Shown here: positions 1-4,212 of the stretch, piece by piece
Layout of the letters: every line of letters starts with the position of its first letter
Position numbering within the stretch: position 1 is the stretch's first letter
Source of the DNA: CAYYVJ01 sp964475115
GTDB taxonomy: Bacteria > Bacillota > Clostridia > Lachnospirales > Lachnospiraceae
DNA length: 5,089 bases
Reading direction: 5' to 3'
NCBI GenBank assembly: GCA_964475115.1
Contig: CAYYVJ010000120.1
Coordinates: forward strand, 1 to 5,089
Position numbers and translations under genes: made by a program
Notes under the pieces: model-generated
What the model saw: the letters and a program-made list of their open reading frames with translations, nothing else
Told to the model about the DNA's origin: nothing
Databases searched by the model: none

Positions 1-84
1 CATACCTGTAGCTATTCTAAGATCTTTTTTCATCATATTTCGATCAATTAAAAGTTTCCATAATTTGTTGTAATTTACAGTCAT
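1..84 (-). CDS. Small Cro/C1-type HTH regulator, 5' end only
   Basis: Only the first 28 codons are in the window; the gene runs off the left edge. It begins MTVNYNKLWKLLIDRN and continues with MMKKDLRIATGM. That matches the first helices of the compact HTH_26/YozG-like Cro/C1 family, typically 65-75 residues, which are small DNA-binding repressors. The start is supported by a GGTGAGG ribosome binding site (90-96) five bases upstream and by a good promoter further up (132-160). It points away from mob and has its own promoter, so it is a separate transcription unit. From general knowledge, such regulators often sit beside restriction-modification or other cargo genes in clostridial mobile elements. 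Whether that holds here lies outside the window. The family call is from pattern recognition on a short fragment. Confidence 0.75.
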   Translation of the reverse strand, partial: MTVNYNKLWKLLIDRNMMKKDLRIATGM

Positions 85-130
85 ATTTACCTCACCAAAT
101 CATTTAAGTTTAATTATATAACCTCTTGTT

Positions 131-149
131 AAGTATACTACACATACTT
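131..149. promoter_or_regulatory. Possible operator over the left promoter
   Basis: AAGTAT (131-136) and ATACTT (144-149) form a 6-bp inverted repeat with a 7-base spacer. It covers the -10 box and part of the spacer of the promoter for the left HTH gene. The position suits autorepression by that small HTH protein. The arms are short and AT-rich, so chance is possible. Confidence 0.35.
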
Positions 150-160
150 GCAATTTTCAA
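132..160 (-). promoter_or_regulatory. Promoter of the left HTH gene
   Basis: On the minus strand TTGAAA (155-160) is followed after exactly 17 bases by TATACT (132-137). Each matches the sigma-A consensus at five of six positions. The predicted start of transcription near 125 leaves a leader of about 40 bases before the ATG at 84. Confidence 0.6.
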
Positions 161-189
161 TCAGAGATTGAATAACTCAATCTCTGATT
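159..189. repeat. Perfect 13-bp inverted repeat, copy 1
   Basis: AATCAGAGATTGA (159-171) pairs perfectly with TCAATCTCTGATT (177-189) around a 5-base loop. On the plus strand it is followed by a T-rich stretch, so it resembles a plus-strand intrinsic terminator. Yet no plus-strand gene precedes it, and on the minus strand no T-tract follows. Its left arm touches the -35 box of the left promoter. The same sequence recurs at the right edge of the assembly gap (286-311). Confidence 0.75.
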
Positions 190-248
190 TTAACTTCTTT
201 TATTTCTGTTTTTTTTGCCTATTTTTCAGCTATTTTTAACCTTTTTAG

Positions 249-275
249 CTATTTTATTCTTTTACTCTCATTGCT
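249..275 (-). other. Fragment matching the 3' end of mob, cut by the gap
   Basis: Read on the minus strand, this piece encodes SNESKRIK and a TAG stop. The intact mob gene ends SNDCKRLK and TAG at 403-429. Including bases just past the stop, 240-275 matches 393-428 at 32 of 36 positions without gaps. This fits a second, diverged mob copy whose body lies in, or is lost to, the adjacent run of Ns. Only eight codons are visible. A tandem duplication of the mob tail is the main alternative. Confidence 0.45.
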
Positions 276-285
276 NNNNNNNNNN
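276..285. other. Assembly gap (10 N)
   Basis: Ten consecutive Ns. Related sequences lie around both edges: the mob-tail copy ends at the left edge, and the repeated stem-loop is cut at the right edge. This fits an assembly break at a repeat, so the true gap length may differ greatly from ten bases. Confidence 0.95.
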
Positions 286-311
286 AGATTGAATAACTCA
301 ATCTCTGATTT
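286..311. repeat. Stem-loop copy 2, left end lost in the gap
   Basis: These 26 bases are identical to 165-190, which is the inner left arm, loop and whole right arm of the first stem-loop. The missing left end would fall inside the Ns. A run of Ts follows on the plus strand (310-315). It lies downstream of mob, but on mob's own strand no T-tract follows the hairpin, so it is not a convincing mob terminator. Confidence 0.7.
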
Positions 312-348
312 TTTTCATTTTAGCCTTTTTAGACTTTGCTGAATTTTT

Positions 349-400
349 AGACTTTTCAGCTTTTCAGCCTTTTTAGACTTTTCAGCTTTTCAGCCTTTTT
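349..400. repeat. Perfect 26-bp tandem duplication
   Basis: Two identical 26-base units occupy 349-374 and 375-400. Each starts AGACTTTTCAG and ends CAGCCTTTTT. A degenerate related stretch precedes them from about 323 (AGCCTTTTTAGACTTTGCTG). The array directly follows the mob stop codon, so it would be the purine-rich 3' untranslated region of the mob transcript. No function can be assigned. The otherwise gene-free stretch 85-402 contains this array, the two stem-loops, the gap and the left promoter. Confidence 0.8.
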
Positions 401-402
401 AG

Positions 403-1782
403 CTATTTTAATCTCTTACAATCATTGCTATCGTATTGAAATTCTTTTGCTATCATCTCACACTTTGCCATCTTCTCCTCCAACTGTTCCAGTGTCCCCA
501 CACGATTCTCAGCTTTAATCTCTTCCCGAACACTTTCAACACTATACTGTTCCTTAGTAATCACATTCATATAAGCTTTCAGCCTATAATCATAACCTTC
601 ATTCTTATTATCACTGAATACTGGAGCCACCTCTCCTTTACTGGTATGCCATCGCATCAATCTAGGAAACCAACATATTCCATCAATAATCAGTTCCTTA
701 AATGATTGTAGCAATTCCCCTAATGCTGTCAACAGACCTCGGTAACTATTTCCAGCTTCAATATTGCTTTTTCGTTCAACAGTATTACAATATTCCTCTA
801 TCAGTGGAGATAATGGAAGATATGAAGCAATATACGCCTTAACCTTATCGAAGCTCTCCACAAGTTTTTCTAAACTTTTCAACTTGTCATCATATACTTT
901 AATGTCTGCTTTTTTAATAACAATTACTTTATCAAGCTCTTCTAATTCTTTCTTTTTGTTTAGAGTATCAGATTCTATTAATTCCACCTTTTTTCTCGCT
1001 GTTCGAATCAAATCATCCGCTACAAACTTTGATGCTTTCATATCTAAATCTGCTTCAGCAACCAGTTCCTGCATATCTTCTAAATGCTGTTTTTCCTGCT
1101 TTACTTTATACTCTGCAACCGATAAGTCATAATTTCTACCTTTGCTTTTCTCTTTAAGCTTCTCATTGACAAAATACCCCATATACCAGGCCGCTTCCTC
1201 ACGAAGCTCTCCTTGCAACACTCCTGATAATATCTTTGGTGTAAATACTGTTCTTTTAGACACTTTCTTTGGTAATCCTCTTTTAGCACCATAACCAACA
1301 GGCACACCTACAACATGCATATGCGGACTAGCTTCATCAAAGTGTATTACAGCATTAGCTATTTTAAAATCTGGAAGTGACTCTTCTAGCTTCTTTAGGA
1401 TTCCATTAAACACATATGACATATCTTCTCTTTTATTTGTATTTTCATCCCAGAATACCTTATCACCACATTGAAATATTATTTCAACAGCCATATCCTG
1501 ATCTAGTTTTGCTACGTGGTCAAAATAATTATCAATCCTCCTCTCTGGTCGTTTTTGTTTTAAGTTGTATTCTTTTACAACTTCATCAAATTCTCTGTGG
1601 TAAACATCTTTCACATCCCGATACAAATTTGTAGTTCCGTATAATAATTTAATATCATCGACACTGTAATCTGCTGATTTATATTTTCTCAGGTTATGCT
1701 TTGCTACCCCAGCTAATTTGCTTTTACTCGTAATTGCACTTTTATCATTACTGATATGTGCTGAGTATGATACACTACCCAT
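403..1782 (-). CDS. mobV: MobV/Pre-family relaxase (plasmid mobilization protein)
   Basis: This is a 459-residue DNA relaxase that would nick one strand at oriT, stay bound to the 5' end, and pilot the strand into a helper conjugation apparatus. The N-terminal catalytic domain shows HNLR (residues 29-32), the HxxR motif whose histidine is the nucleophile in pMV158 MobM. It also shows NYFD (85-88) and the metal-binding HFDEASPHMH (147-156), an exact HxDExxPHxH signature. From about residue 230 it is rich in charged heptad-like sequence (KKKELEELDK), consistent with a coiled coil. The length is close to the roughly 490 residues of MobM. I start it at the ATG at 1780-1782 (MGSVSYSAHIS), which has AAGGAA eight bases upstream. 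The frame stays open to a TTG at 1876-1878 that has no ribosome binding site and lies inside a hairpin. It sits downstream of repA on the same strand, beyond the iterons and hairpins. Confidence 0.93.
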   Translation of the reverse strand: MGSVSYSAHISNDKSAITSKSKLAGVAKHNLRKYKSADYSVDDIKLLYGTTNLYRDVKDVYHREFDEVVKEYNLKQKRPERRIDNYFDHVAKLDQDMAVEIIFQCGDKVFWDENTNKREDMSYVFNGILKKLEESLPDFKIANAVIHFDEASPHMHVVGVPVGYGAKRGLPKKVSKRTVFTPKILSGVLQGELREEAAWYMGYFVNEKLKEKSKGRNYDLSVAEYKVKQEKQHLEDMQELVAEADLDMKASKFVADDLIRTARKKVELIESDTLNKKKELEELDKVIVIKKADIKVYDDKLKSLEKLVESFDKVKAYIASYLPLSPLIEEYCNTVERKSNIEAGNSYRGLLTALGELLQSFKELIIDGICWFPRLMRWHTSKGEVAPVFSDNKNEGYDYRLKAYMNVITKEQYSVESVREEIKAENRVGTLEQLEEKMAKCEMIAKEFQYDSNDCKRLK

Positions 1783-1826
1783 AGGCAACTTTCCTTTCTT
1801 ATCTGTAAGTTCTCCCGGAGCAGTGC

Positions 1827-1894
1827 GGTTATCATCTTGGCTATGCCAATGATGATAACCCCCTAGCACTTTTGGCAAGCCAAAAATGCGGGGG
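1827..1894. other. Two abutting hairpins, candidate oriT
   Basis: Hairpin one has arms GGTTATCATC (1827-1836) and GATGATAACC (1851-1860), with inner TTGGC/GCCAA pairing, one bulged base and a TAT loop: about 15 pairs. Hairpin two has CCCCC (1859-1863), GCA and TTTTGGC (1870-1876) pairing with GCCAAAA (1879-1885), TGC and GGGGG (1890-1894). It carries a TA bulge and one C/A mismatch. The pair lies 45-112 bases upstream of the relaxase start. MobV-type oriTs typically lie just upstream of mob and contain such inverted repeats. I cannot place the nick site. A role in mob autoregulation is also possible. Confidence 0.5.
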
Positions 1895-1917
1895 CTCTCC
1901 GAGGGTTGTATGCATAA

Positions 1918-2054
1918 TGACTGGACTTTTTACAGTCACTTTTTTCATCAATAATTTCCACGTCAAATGTGACTGGACTATTTGATGTCATTTCTGCATG
2001 TTGGCTCGATTTTTTGAAGTCATCCCCATTTTTTGACTTAACTTTTTACAGTCA
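1918..2054. repeat. Four 21-bp iterons, candidate replication origin
   Basis: Four similar 21-base units lie at 1918-1938, 1970-1990, 2002-2022 and 2034-2054, all in the same orientation. Plus-strand consensus is TGACTGGACT, then a T-rich core, then AGTCA; the third unit has TGGCT instead of TGACT. The last three are spaced exactly 32 bases apart, and the first is 52 from the second. Each unit is a short dyad, with TGAC(T) at one end and (A)GTCA at the other. Iterons beside a rep gene are the usual binding sites for replication initiators. The nearest candidate binder is the RepA-like protein encoded at 2152-3156. Mob or a regulator are alternatives. Confidence 0.65.
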
Positions 2055-2090
2055 TCGCTATTTTCTTGAATTTAATAATCTGTTCTTTTA

Positions 2091-2134
2091 GAAGCTACAG
2101 ATTCTAAATCCTTTAACCGTTTAGAATCTGCTTC
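2091..2134. other. Stem-loop downstream of repA
   Basis: CAGATTCTAAA (2098-2108) pairs perfectly with TTTAGAATCTG (2120-2130). GAAG (2091-2094) and CTTC (2131-2134) extend the stem across a 3-base bulge. It begins 18 bases after the repA stop. No T-tract follows on the minus strand, so it is a weak terminator at best. It could instead protect the 3' end of the mRNA or belong to the neighbouring origin. Confidence 0.5.
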
Positions 2135-2151
2135 CTTAAAATAATGAATTC

Positions 2152-3156
2152 TTAAACTCTTCTATCTGGCATTACCCAAGTCCAATAAGTTGTTCCATCT
2201 TCCAACTTTCCTTTTCCAGATGTAATACCCATCTTTTTCTTAGCTGATAATAATGTGTTTCTTTTAATGCCCCTTTGGGCTGCTTCTTTCAAAATATCGT
2301 TAGAAACAATTTCTGTCGAACTTGAAAAGAATTCTTTTATGAAATTCTCTGCAATATCAAGCTTTTTCTTGCCCCTACCCTCATTTCCCATCAATAACTC
2401 ATCAATGGTAATATCATAAGGTCCAATGCATGTCATTCCCCTGTCTTCTGTCATTTCAAATCCAATAGCATCTCCTGCTGGTGCTAATGAAGATTTATCC
2501 TGTGCCACAATACGAATATTAGGTTTATCTCTTAATCTTGCTACTAGCAAAACGCTTCTAGCTGTTGCCTGTATATCAATTGAGCCTAACCCTCTGTAAG
2601 TAGATTTACTACCTGATGCTTTATTCATATGACCAATGAGAATAACTGCACATTGATACTTCTCTGCAATCATTCCCAACTTCTTTAATACAGGTCGAAT
2701 TTCATTTGCTCGGTGCATATCGACTGTTGCTCCTATATATGCTTGAATAGGATCTAAAATAATTAATTTTGCATTTGTCTCAATAATTGCCTGTTCCAGT
2801 CTTTCATCCGTCATACTAAGCTGCTTTTCTGTCTCATCAATTACGCGAATCATGGAACAATCTGCGCCATTCTGTTCTAATCTAGGTTTAATCGTATCAT
2901 CAATGCCATCTTCTGCTGTCTGATAAATAATACTGATTGGTTCGTATGGTTTGTCATCATCACATGGAAGAGATAATCCTTTACTTAACATTGCCGCTAA
3001 TTTTAATACCAAGGTTGTCTTTCCCTCTCCTGGATCTCCCTCAATAACTGTTATTTTTCCATATGGTATATATGGATACCATAACCAGTTAACTTCTCTA
3101 GAAACGACTTCTTCCATATTGATAAGTTTTAGTTCTACATTTTCTTGTTCATTCAT
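2152..3156 (-). CDS. repA: RepA-like RecA-fold AAA ATPase (replicative helicase), 334 aa
   Basis: This probably encodes an ATP-driven hexameric DNA helicase of the RSF1010-RepA-like AAA_25 group, unwinding the element's origin. The Walker A motif is GDPGEGKTT (residues 40-48). YQTAEDG (78-84), the Walker B strand LIILDPIQ (131-138) and GHMNK (175-179) follow in the order normal for RecA-fold RepA proteins. Residues from about 265 to 328, including NDILKEAAQRGIKRNTLL and ending GTTYWTW, look like a winged helix-turn-helix. This could bind DNA, possibly the iterons (inference). The ATG at 3154-3156 has AGGAGG (3165-3170) at an 8-base spacing. No convincing promoter of its own is seen, so it is probably transcribed from the promoter at 3624-3652 through the small HTH gene. 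The leader appears subject to antisense and structural control. A DnaB-type or RecA-like ATPase of another role is less likely. Confidence 0.85.
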   Translation of the reverse strand: MNEQENVELKLINMEEVVSREVNWLWYPYIPYGKITVIEGDPGEGKTTLVLKLAAMLSKGLSLPCDDDKPYEPISIIYQTAEDGIDDTIKPRLEQNGADCSMIRVIDETEKQLSMTDERLEQAIIETNAKLIILDPIQAYIGATVDMHRANEIRPVLKKLGMIAEKYQCAVILIGHMNKASGSKSTYRGLGSIDIQATARSVLLVARLRDKPNIRIVAQDKSSLAPAGDAIGFEMTEDRGMTCIGPYDITIDELLMGNEGRGKKKLDIAENFIKEFFSSSTEIVSNDILKEAAQRGIKRNTLLSAKKKMGITSGKGKLEDGTTYWTWVMPDRRV

Positions 3157-3181
3157 CTGTCTTTCCTCCTGAAATATCTAG

Positions 3182-3210
3182 TTGTTAGCATCAGGAGCCA
3201 GTGATATAAT
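3182..3210 (+). promoter_or_regulatory. Plus-strand promoter for a putative antisense RNA
   Basis: TTGTTA (3182-3187) and a perfect TATAAT (3205-3210) are separated by exactly 17 bases. The promoter lies between repA and its upstream gene but points against both. Predicted transcription would start near 3217. No plus-strand protein gene follows; the next plus-strand feature is the terminator at 3255-3293. Confidence 0.55.
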
Positions 3211-3238
3211 TTAATTGTTACATAAATATTAGTGGCTC
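3194..3238. promoter_or_regulatory. Long-range inverted repeat in the repA leader
   Basis: GGAGCCA (3194-3200) is complementary to TGGCTCC (3232-3238). In the repA mRNA the upstream element includes two of the three loop bases and the adjoining arm of the 3225-3251 hairpin. The downstream element lies about 23 bases before the ribosome binding site. The two pairings are therefore partly exclusive, or could form a pseudoknot. Confidence 0.5.
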
Positions 3239-3290
3239 CGCCGCTATTATTTTGCTCCACAGTTCTCTCAAAACTGTGGAGTATTTTTAT
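3217..3290 (+). ncRNA. Putative antisense (counter-transcribed) RNA to the repA leader
   Basis: A promoter with a perfect -10 box (3182-3210) and an intrinsic terminator (3255-3293) bracket about 75 bases with no plus-strand reading frame of note. The predicted RNA has two hairpins. The first pairs AATATTAGTGGC (3225-3236) with GCCGCTATTATT (3240-3251) around a UCC loop, giving twelve positions with one mismatch and one G-U pair. The second is the terminator stem. The RNA would be fully complementary to the repA mRNA leader 60-135 bases upstream of the repA start codon. Plasmids commonly limit replication initiator synthesis with RNAs of this size and shape. Both promoter and function are predictions. 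Confidence 0.5.
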
Positions 3291-3293
3291 TTA
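3255..3293 (+). terminator. Intrinsic terminator on the plus strand
   Basis: CTCCACAGTT (3255-3264) pairs perfectly with AACTGTGGAG (3272-3281) around a 7-base loop. The T-rich tail TATTTTTATTTA follows. The T-tract exists only on the plus strand, opposite to the flanking genes repA and the small HTH gene. It must serve a plus-strand transcript, and the putative antisense RNA is the obvious one. Confidence 0.7.
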
Positions 3294-3334
3294 CTATCCC
3301 ATCTGCACCACATCCTTTCCTTTATACTTGTCAT
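3287..3334 (-). CDS. Possible 15-codon leader peptide before repA
   Basis: The frame reads MTSIKERMWCRWDSK and then TAA. Its ATG overlaps the TGA stop of the upstream HTH gene as ATGA, the arrangement used for translational coupling. It stops six bases before the first hairpin of the repA leader. Translated leader ORFs that unfold structure ahead of a rep gene are known, for example repY in ColIb-P9. The frame is very short, has no clear ribosome binding site of its own and could be chance. Confidence 0.35.
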   Translation of the reverse strand: MTSIKERMWCRWDSK

Positions 3335-3573
3335 ACTGCCTGTGATTCATTTCTAAAATATCCAGTTTCTTCCCAAACTCTTTTATCCGAGCAATAATAA
3401 CTGTATTCATTGGAACCTCCAATCTTTACTGCCGTTCCAAATTTGAGAATTCCTTGTTGAAGTCCAACCCTTACATATTGAGCATCCTTACCTATTGCCG
3501 AAGCAATTTCTTTAATTGGTACATTTCGTCCTGTAAAGGCTGGTAAATCAACCTTGTATAATACTTCTGGCAT
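3331..3573 (-). CDS. Small HTH DNA-binding protein, excisionase-like
   Basis: This 80-residue protein has a helix-turn-helix-like stretch at about residues 18-43 (VPIKEIASAIGKDAQYVRVG), followed by FGTAVKI and a tyrosine-rich strand (SYYCSDKRVW). This layout is common in small phage and integrative-element proteins related to MerR-like excisionases. Its size and its place divergent from xre-int suggest a recombination directionality factor, or a regulator of repA. Neither is proven. I start it at the ATG at 3571-3573, with CCTCCT (AGGAGG on its strand, 3582-3587) at an 8-base spacing. A GTG three codons earlier abuts the ribosome binding site and is unlikely. A perfect consensus promoter lies upstream (3624-3652), and repA follows 174 bases downstream in the same direction. 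Confidence 0.8.
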   Translation of the reverse strand: MPEVLYKVDLPAFTGRNVPIKEIASAIGKDAQYVRVGLQQGILKFGTAVKIGGSNEYSYYCSDKRVWEETGYFRNESQAV

Positions 3574-3594
3574 TTCTACCACCTCCTCTTTATA

Positions 3595-3611
3595 AGAGCA
3601 TTGTTTGCTCT
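3595..3611. promoter_or_regulatory. Candidate operator AGAGCA-N5-TGCTCT
   Basis: AGAGCA (3595-3600) and TGCTCT (3606-3611) form a 6-bp inverted repeat with a 5-base spacer. It lies just past the predicted transcription start of the leftward promoter. A third half-site TGCTCT (3642-3647) touches the -35 box of that promoter. The element also lies directly ahead of the ribosome binding site. The XRE protein or the small HTH protein would be the likely binder. Confidence 0.5.
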
Positions 3612-3623
3612 GTTATGTTTTGT

Positions 3624-3652
3624 ATTATACAGACCTTTTTTTGCTCTGTCAA
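3624..3652 (-). promoter_or_regulatory. Perfect consensus leftward promoter
   Basis: On the minus strand TTGACA (3647-3652), a 17-base spacer and TATAAT (3624-3629) match the sigma-A consensus exactly. It would drive the small HTH gene and probably the leader ORF and repA. A promoter this strong implies tight repression, consistent with the flanking TGCTCT half-sites. Confidence 0.8.
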
Positions 3653-3678
3653 TAGTTTATAATTTAATGTTGACTATT
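3651..3678. promoter_or_regulatory. Inverted repeat joining the divergent -35 boxes
   Basis: AATAGT (3651-3656) and ACTATT (3673-3678) are a 6-bp inverted repeat with a 16-base AT-rich spacer. One arm overlaps the -35 of the leftward promoter and the other the -35 of the rightward promoter. A dimeric repressor bound here could shut both. The arms are short, so this is tentative. Confidence 0.35.
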
Positions 3679-3698
3679 TGTTTTTAGAATGTTATATT
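3670..3698 (+). promoter_or_regulatory. Rightward promoter of xre-int
   Basis: TTGACT (3670-3675) and TATATT (3693-3698) are separated by 17 bases. Each differs from consensus at one position. The transcription start near 3705 gives a leader of under 20 bases to the ATG at 3722. A small dyad TGTTA-TAT-TAACA (3690-3702) covers the -10 box and could be an autorepression site. Confidence 0.7.
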
Positions 3699-3721
3699 AA
3701 CAATCACAGGAGGTTGATATC

Positions 3722-4156
3722 ATGAATACAGGTAAAAAGATTAAACTAATCCGAACATTTCGTGGATTAACACAGAAAGAACTTGGCGAAGCATGCGGCA
3801 TACATGAAGTTGCCATTCGCAAGTATGAGCTTGGAAAGAATCTTCCAAAGCCAGAACAGTTACGAAAAATTGCTGAGGCTTTGAATGTCAATGTAAATGC
3901 ATTAGCAGAATTTGATATTGAAGCCGATGGAGATGTACTTCCACTACTCTTTGCAATTGATGAAGTTTTTGATATTTCATTAAAAGATGTAGATGGTCAA
4001 CCTGGGATGTTCTTTGATAATAAGAATCTTGTTCAATTCCTAAAGGATTGGCAGGCTATGAAAGAACTATTAGCTTCAGGACAGCAAACAAACGATAACT
4101 ATGATATATGGAAGACTATTAGACCAAGTGTTACAAAAGTAGTCCATGAGGATTAG
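3722..4156 (+). CDS. XRE-family transcriptional regulator, 144 aa
   Basis: Residues 5-60 form a classic Cro/C1 helix-turn-helix. LTQKELGEACGIHEVAIRKY covers helices two and three, and the domain ends with PEQLRKIAEALNVNVNAL. The acidic C-terminal part (about 65-144, with FDIEADGDVLPLLFAIDEVF) is probably for oligomerization or sensing. No LexA-type Ser/Lys protease motif is evident, so SOS-type self-cleavage is not indicated. The start is set by AGGAGG (3708-3713) eight bases before the ATG. It is transcribed divergently from the small HTH gene and lies 56 bases upstream of the integrase on the same strand. It is therefore likely the element's repressor controlling both promoters in the 3595-3702 region (inference from position). 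Confidence 0.92.
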   Translation: MNTGKKIKLIRTFRGLTQKELGEACGIHEVAIRKYELGKNLPKPEQLRKIAEALNVNVNALAEFDIEADGDVLPLLFAIDEVFDISLKDVDGQPGMFFDNKNLVQFLKDWQAMKELLASGQQTNDNYDIWKTIRPSVTKVVHED

Positions 4157-4168
4157 CAATTTATCTTA

Positions 4169-4199
4169 TTCGCTTTCAGCTTCACTGAATAAAAGCGAA
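4169..4199 (+). promoter_or_regulatory. Hairpin at the integrase ribosome binding site
   Basis: TTCGCTTT (4169-4176) pairs perfectly with AAAGCGAA (4192-4199), with further CAG/CTG pairing inside the loop. The right arm runs into the GAAAGG ribosome binding site of int (4197-4202). The hairpin could lower integrase translation. There is no T-tract, so it is not a terminator. Confidence 0.5.
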
Positions 4200-4212
4200 A
4201 GGAATGGTGCTA

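Noticed and set aside
1101..1307. Minus-strand 68-codon frame inside mob
   Set aside because: It overlaps the conserved relaxase frame completely and has no domain or supporting signals.
436..1634. Plus-strand reading frames of 72-122 codons opposite mob (436-705, 764-1132, 1416-1634)
   Set aside because: They are antisense shadows of the relaxase gene. Their composition is low-complexity Ser/Phe/Leu-rich, with no ribosome binding site and no recognisable domain.
1783..1878. Longer mob start at TTG 1876-1878
   Set aside because: It has no ribosome binding site, and the codon lies inside the candidate oriT hairpin. The ATG at 1780-1782 has AAGGAA at an ideal distance and begins the recognisable family N-terminus.
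2091..2134. Stem-loop as an intrinsic terminator of repA
   Set aside because: The stem is good, but no T-tract follows on the repA strand, so it is listed only as a stem-loop.
2087..2146. Minus-strand open stretch encoding KEADSKRLKDLES after repA
   Set aside because: The peptide looks protein-like, but the frame has no ATG, GTG or TTG start after an upstream stop. It coincides with the stem-loop at 2091-2134, whose self-complementarity explains the open frame.
2951..3172. Plus-strand 73-codon frame opposite the 5' end of repA
   Set aside because: It is a shadow of the Walker A region of repA, with no start signals or domain.
3697..3891. Minus-strand 64-codon frame opposite the 5' end of xre
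   Set aside because: It is a shadow of the helix-turn-helix coding region. Its translation matches nothing, and it would read across the xre promoter.
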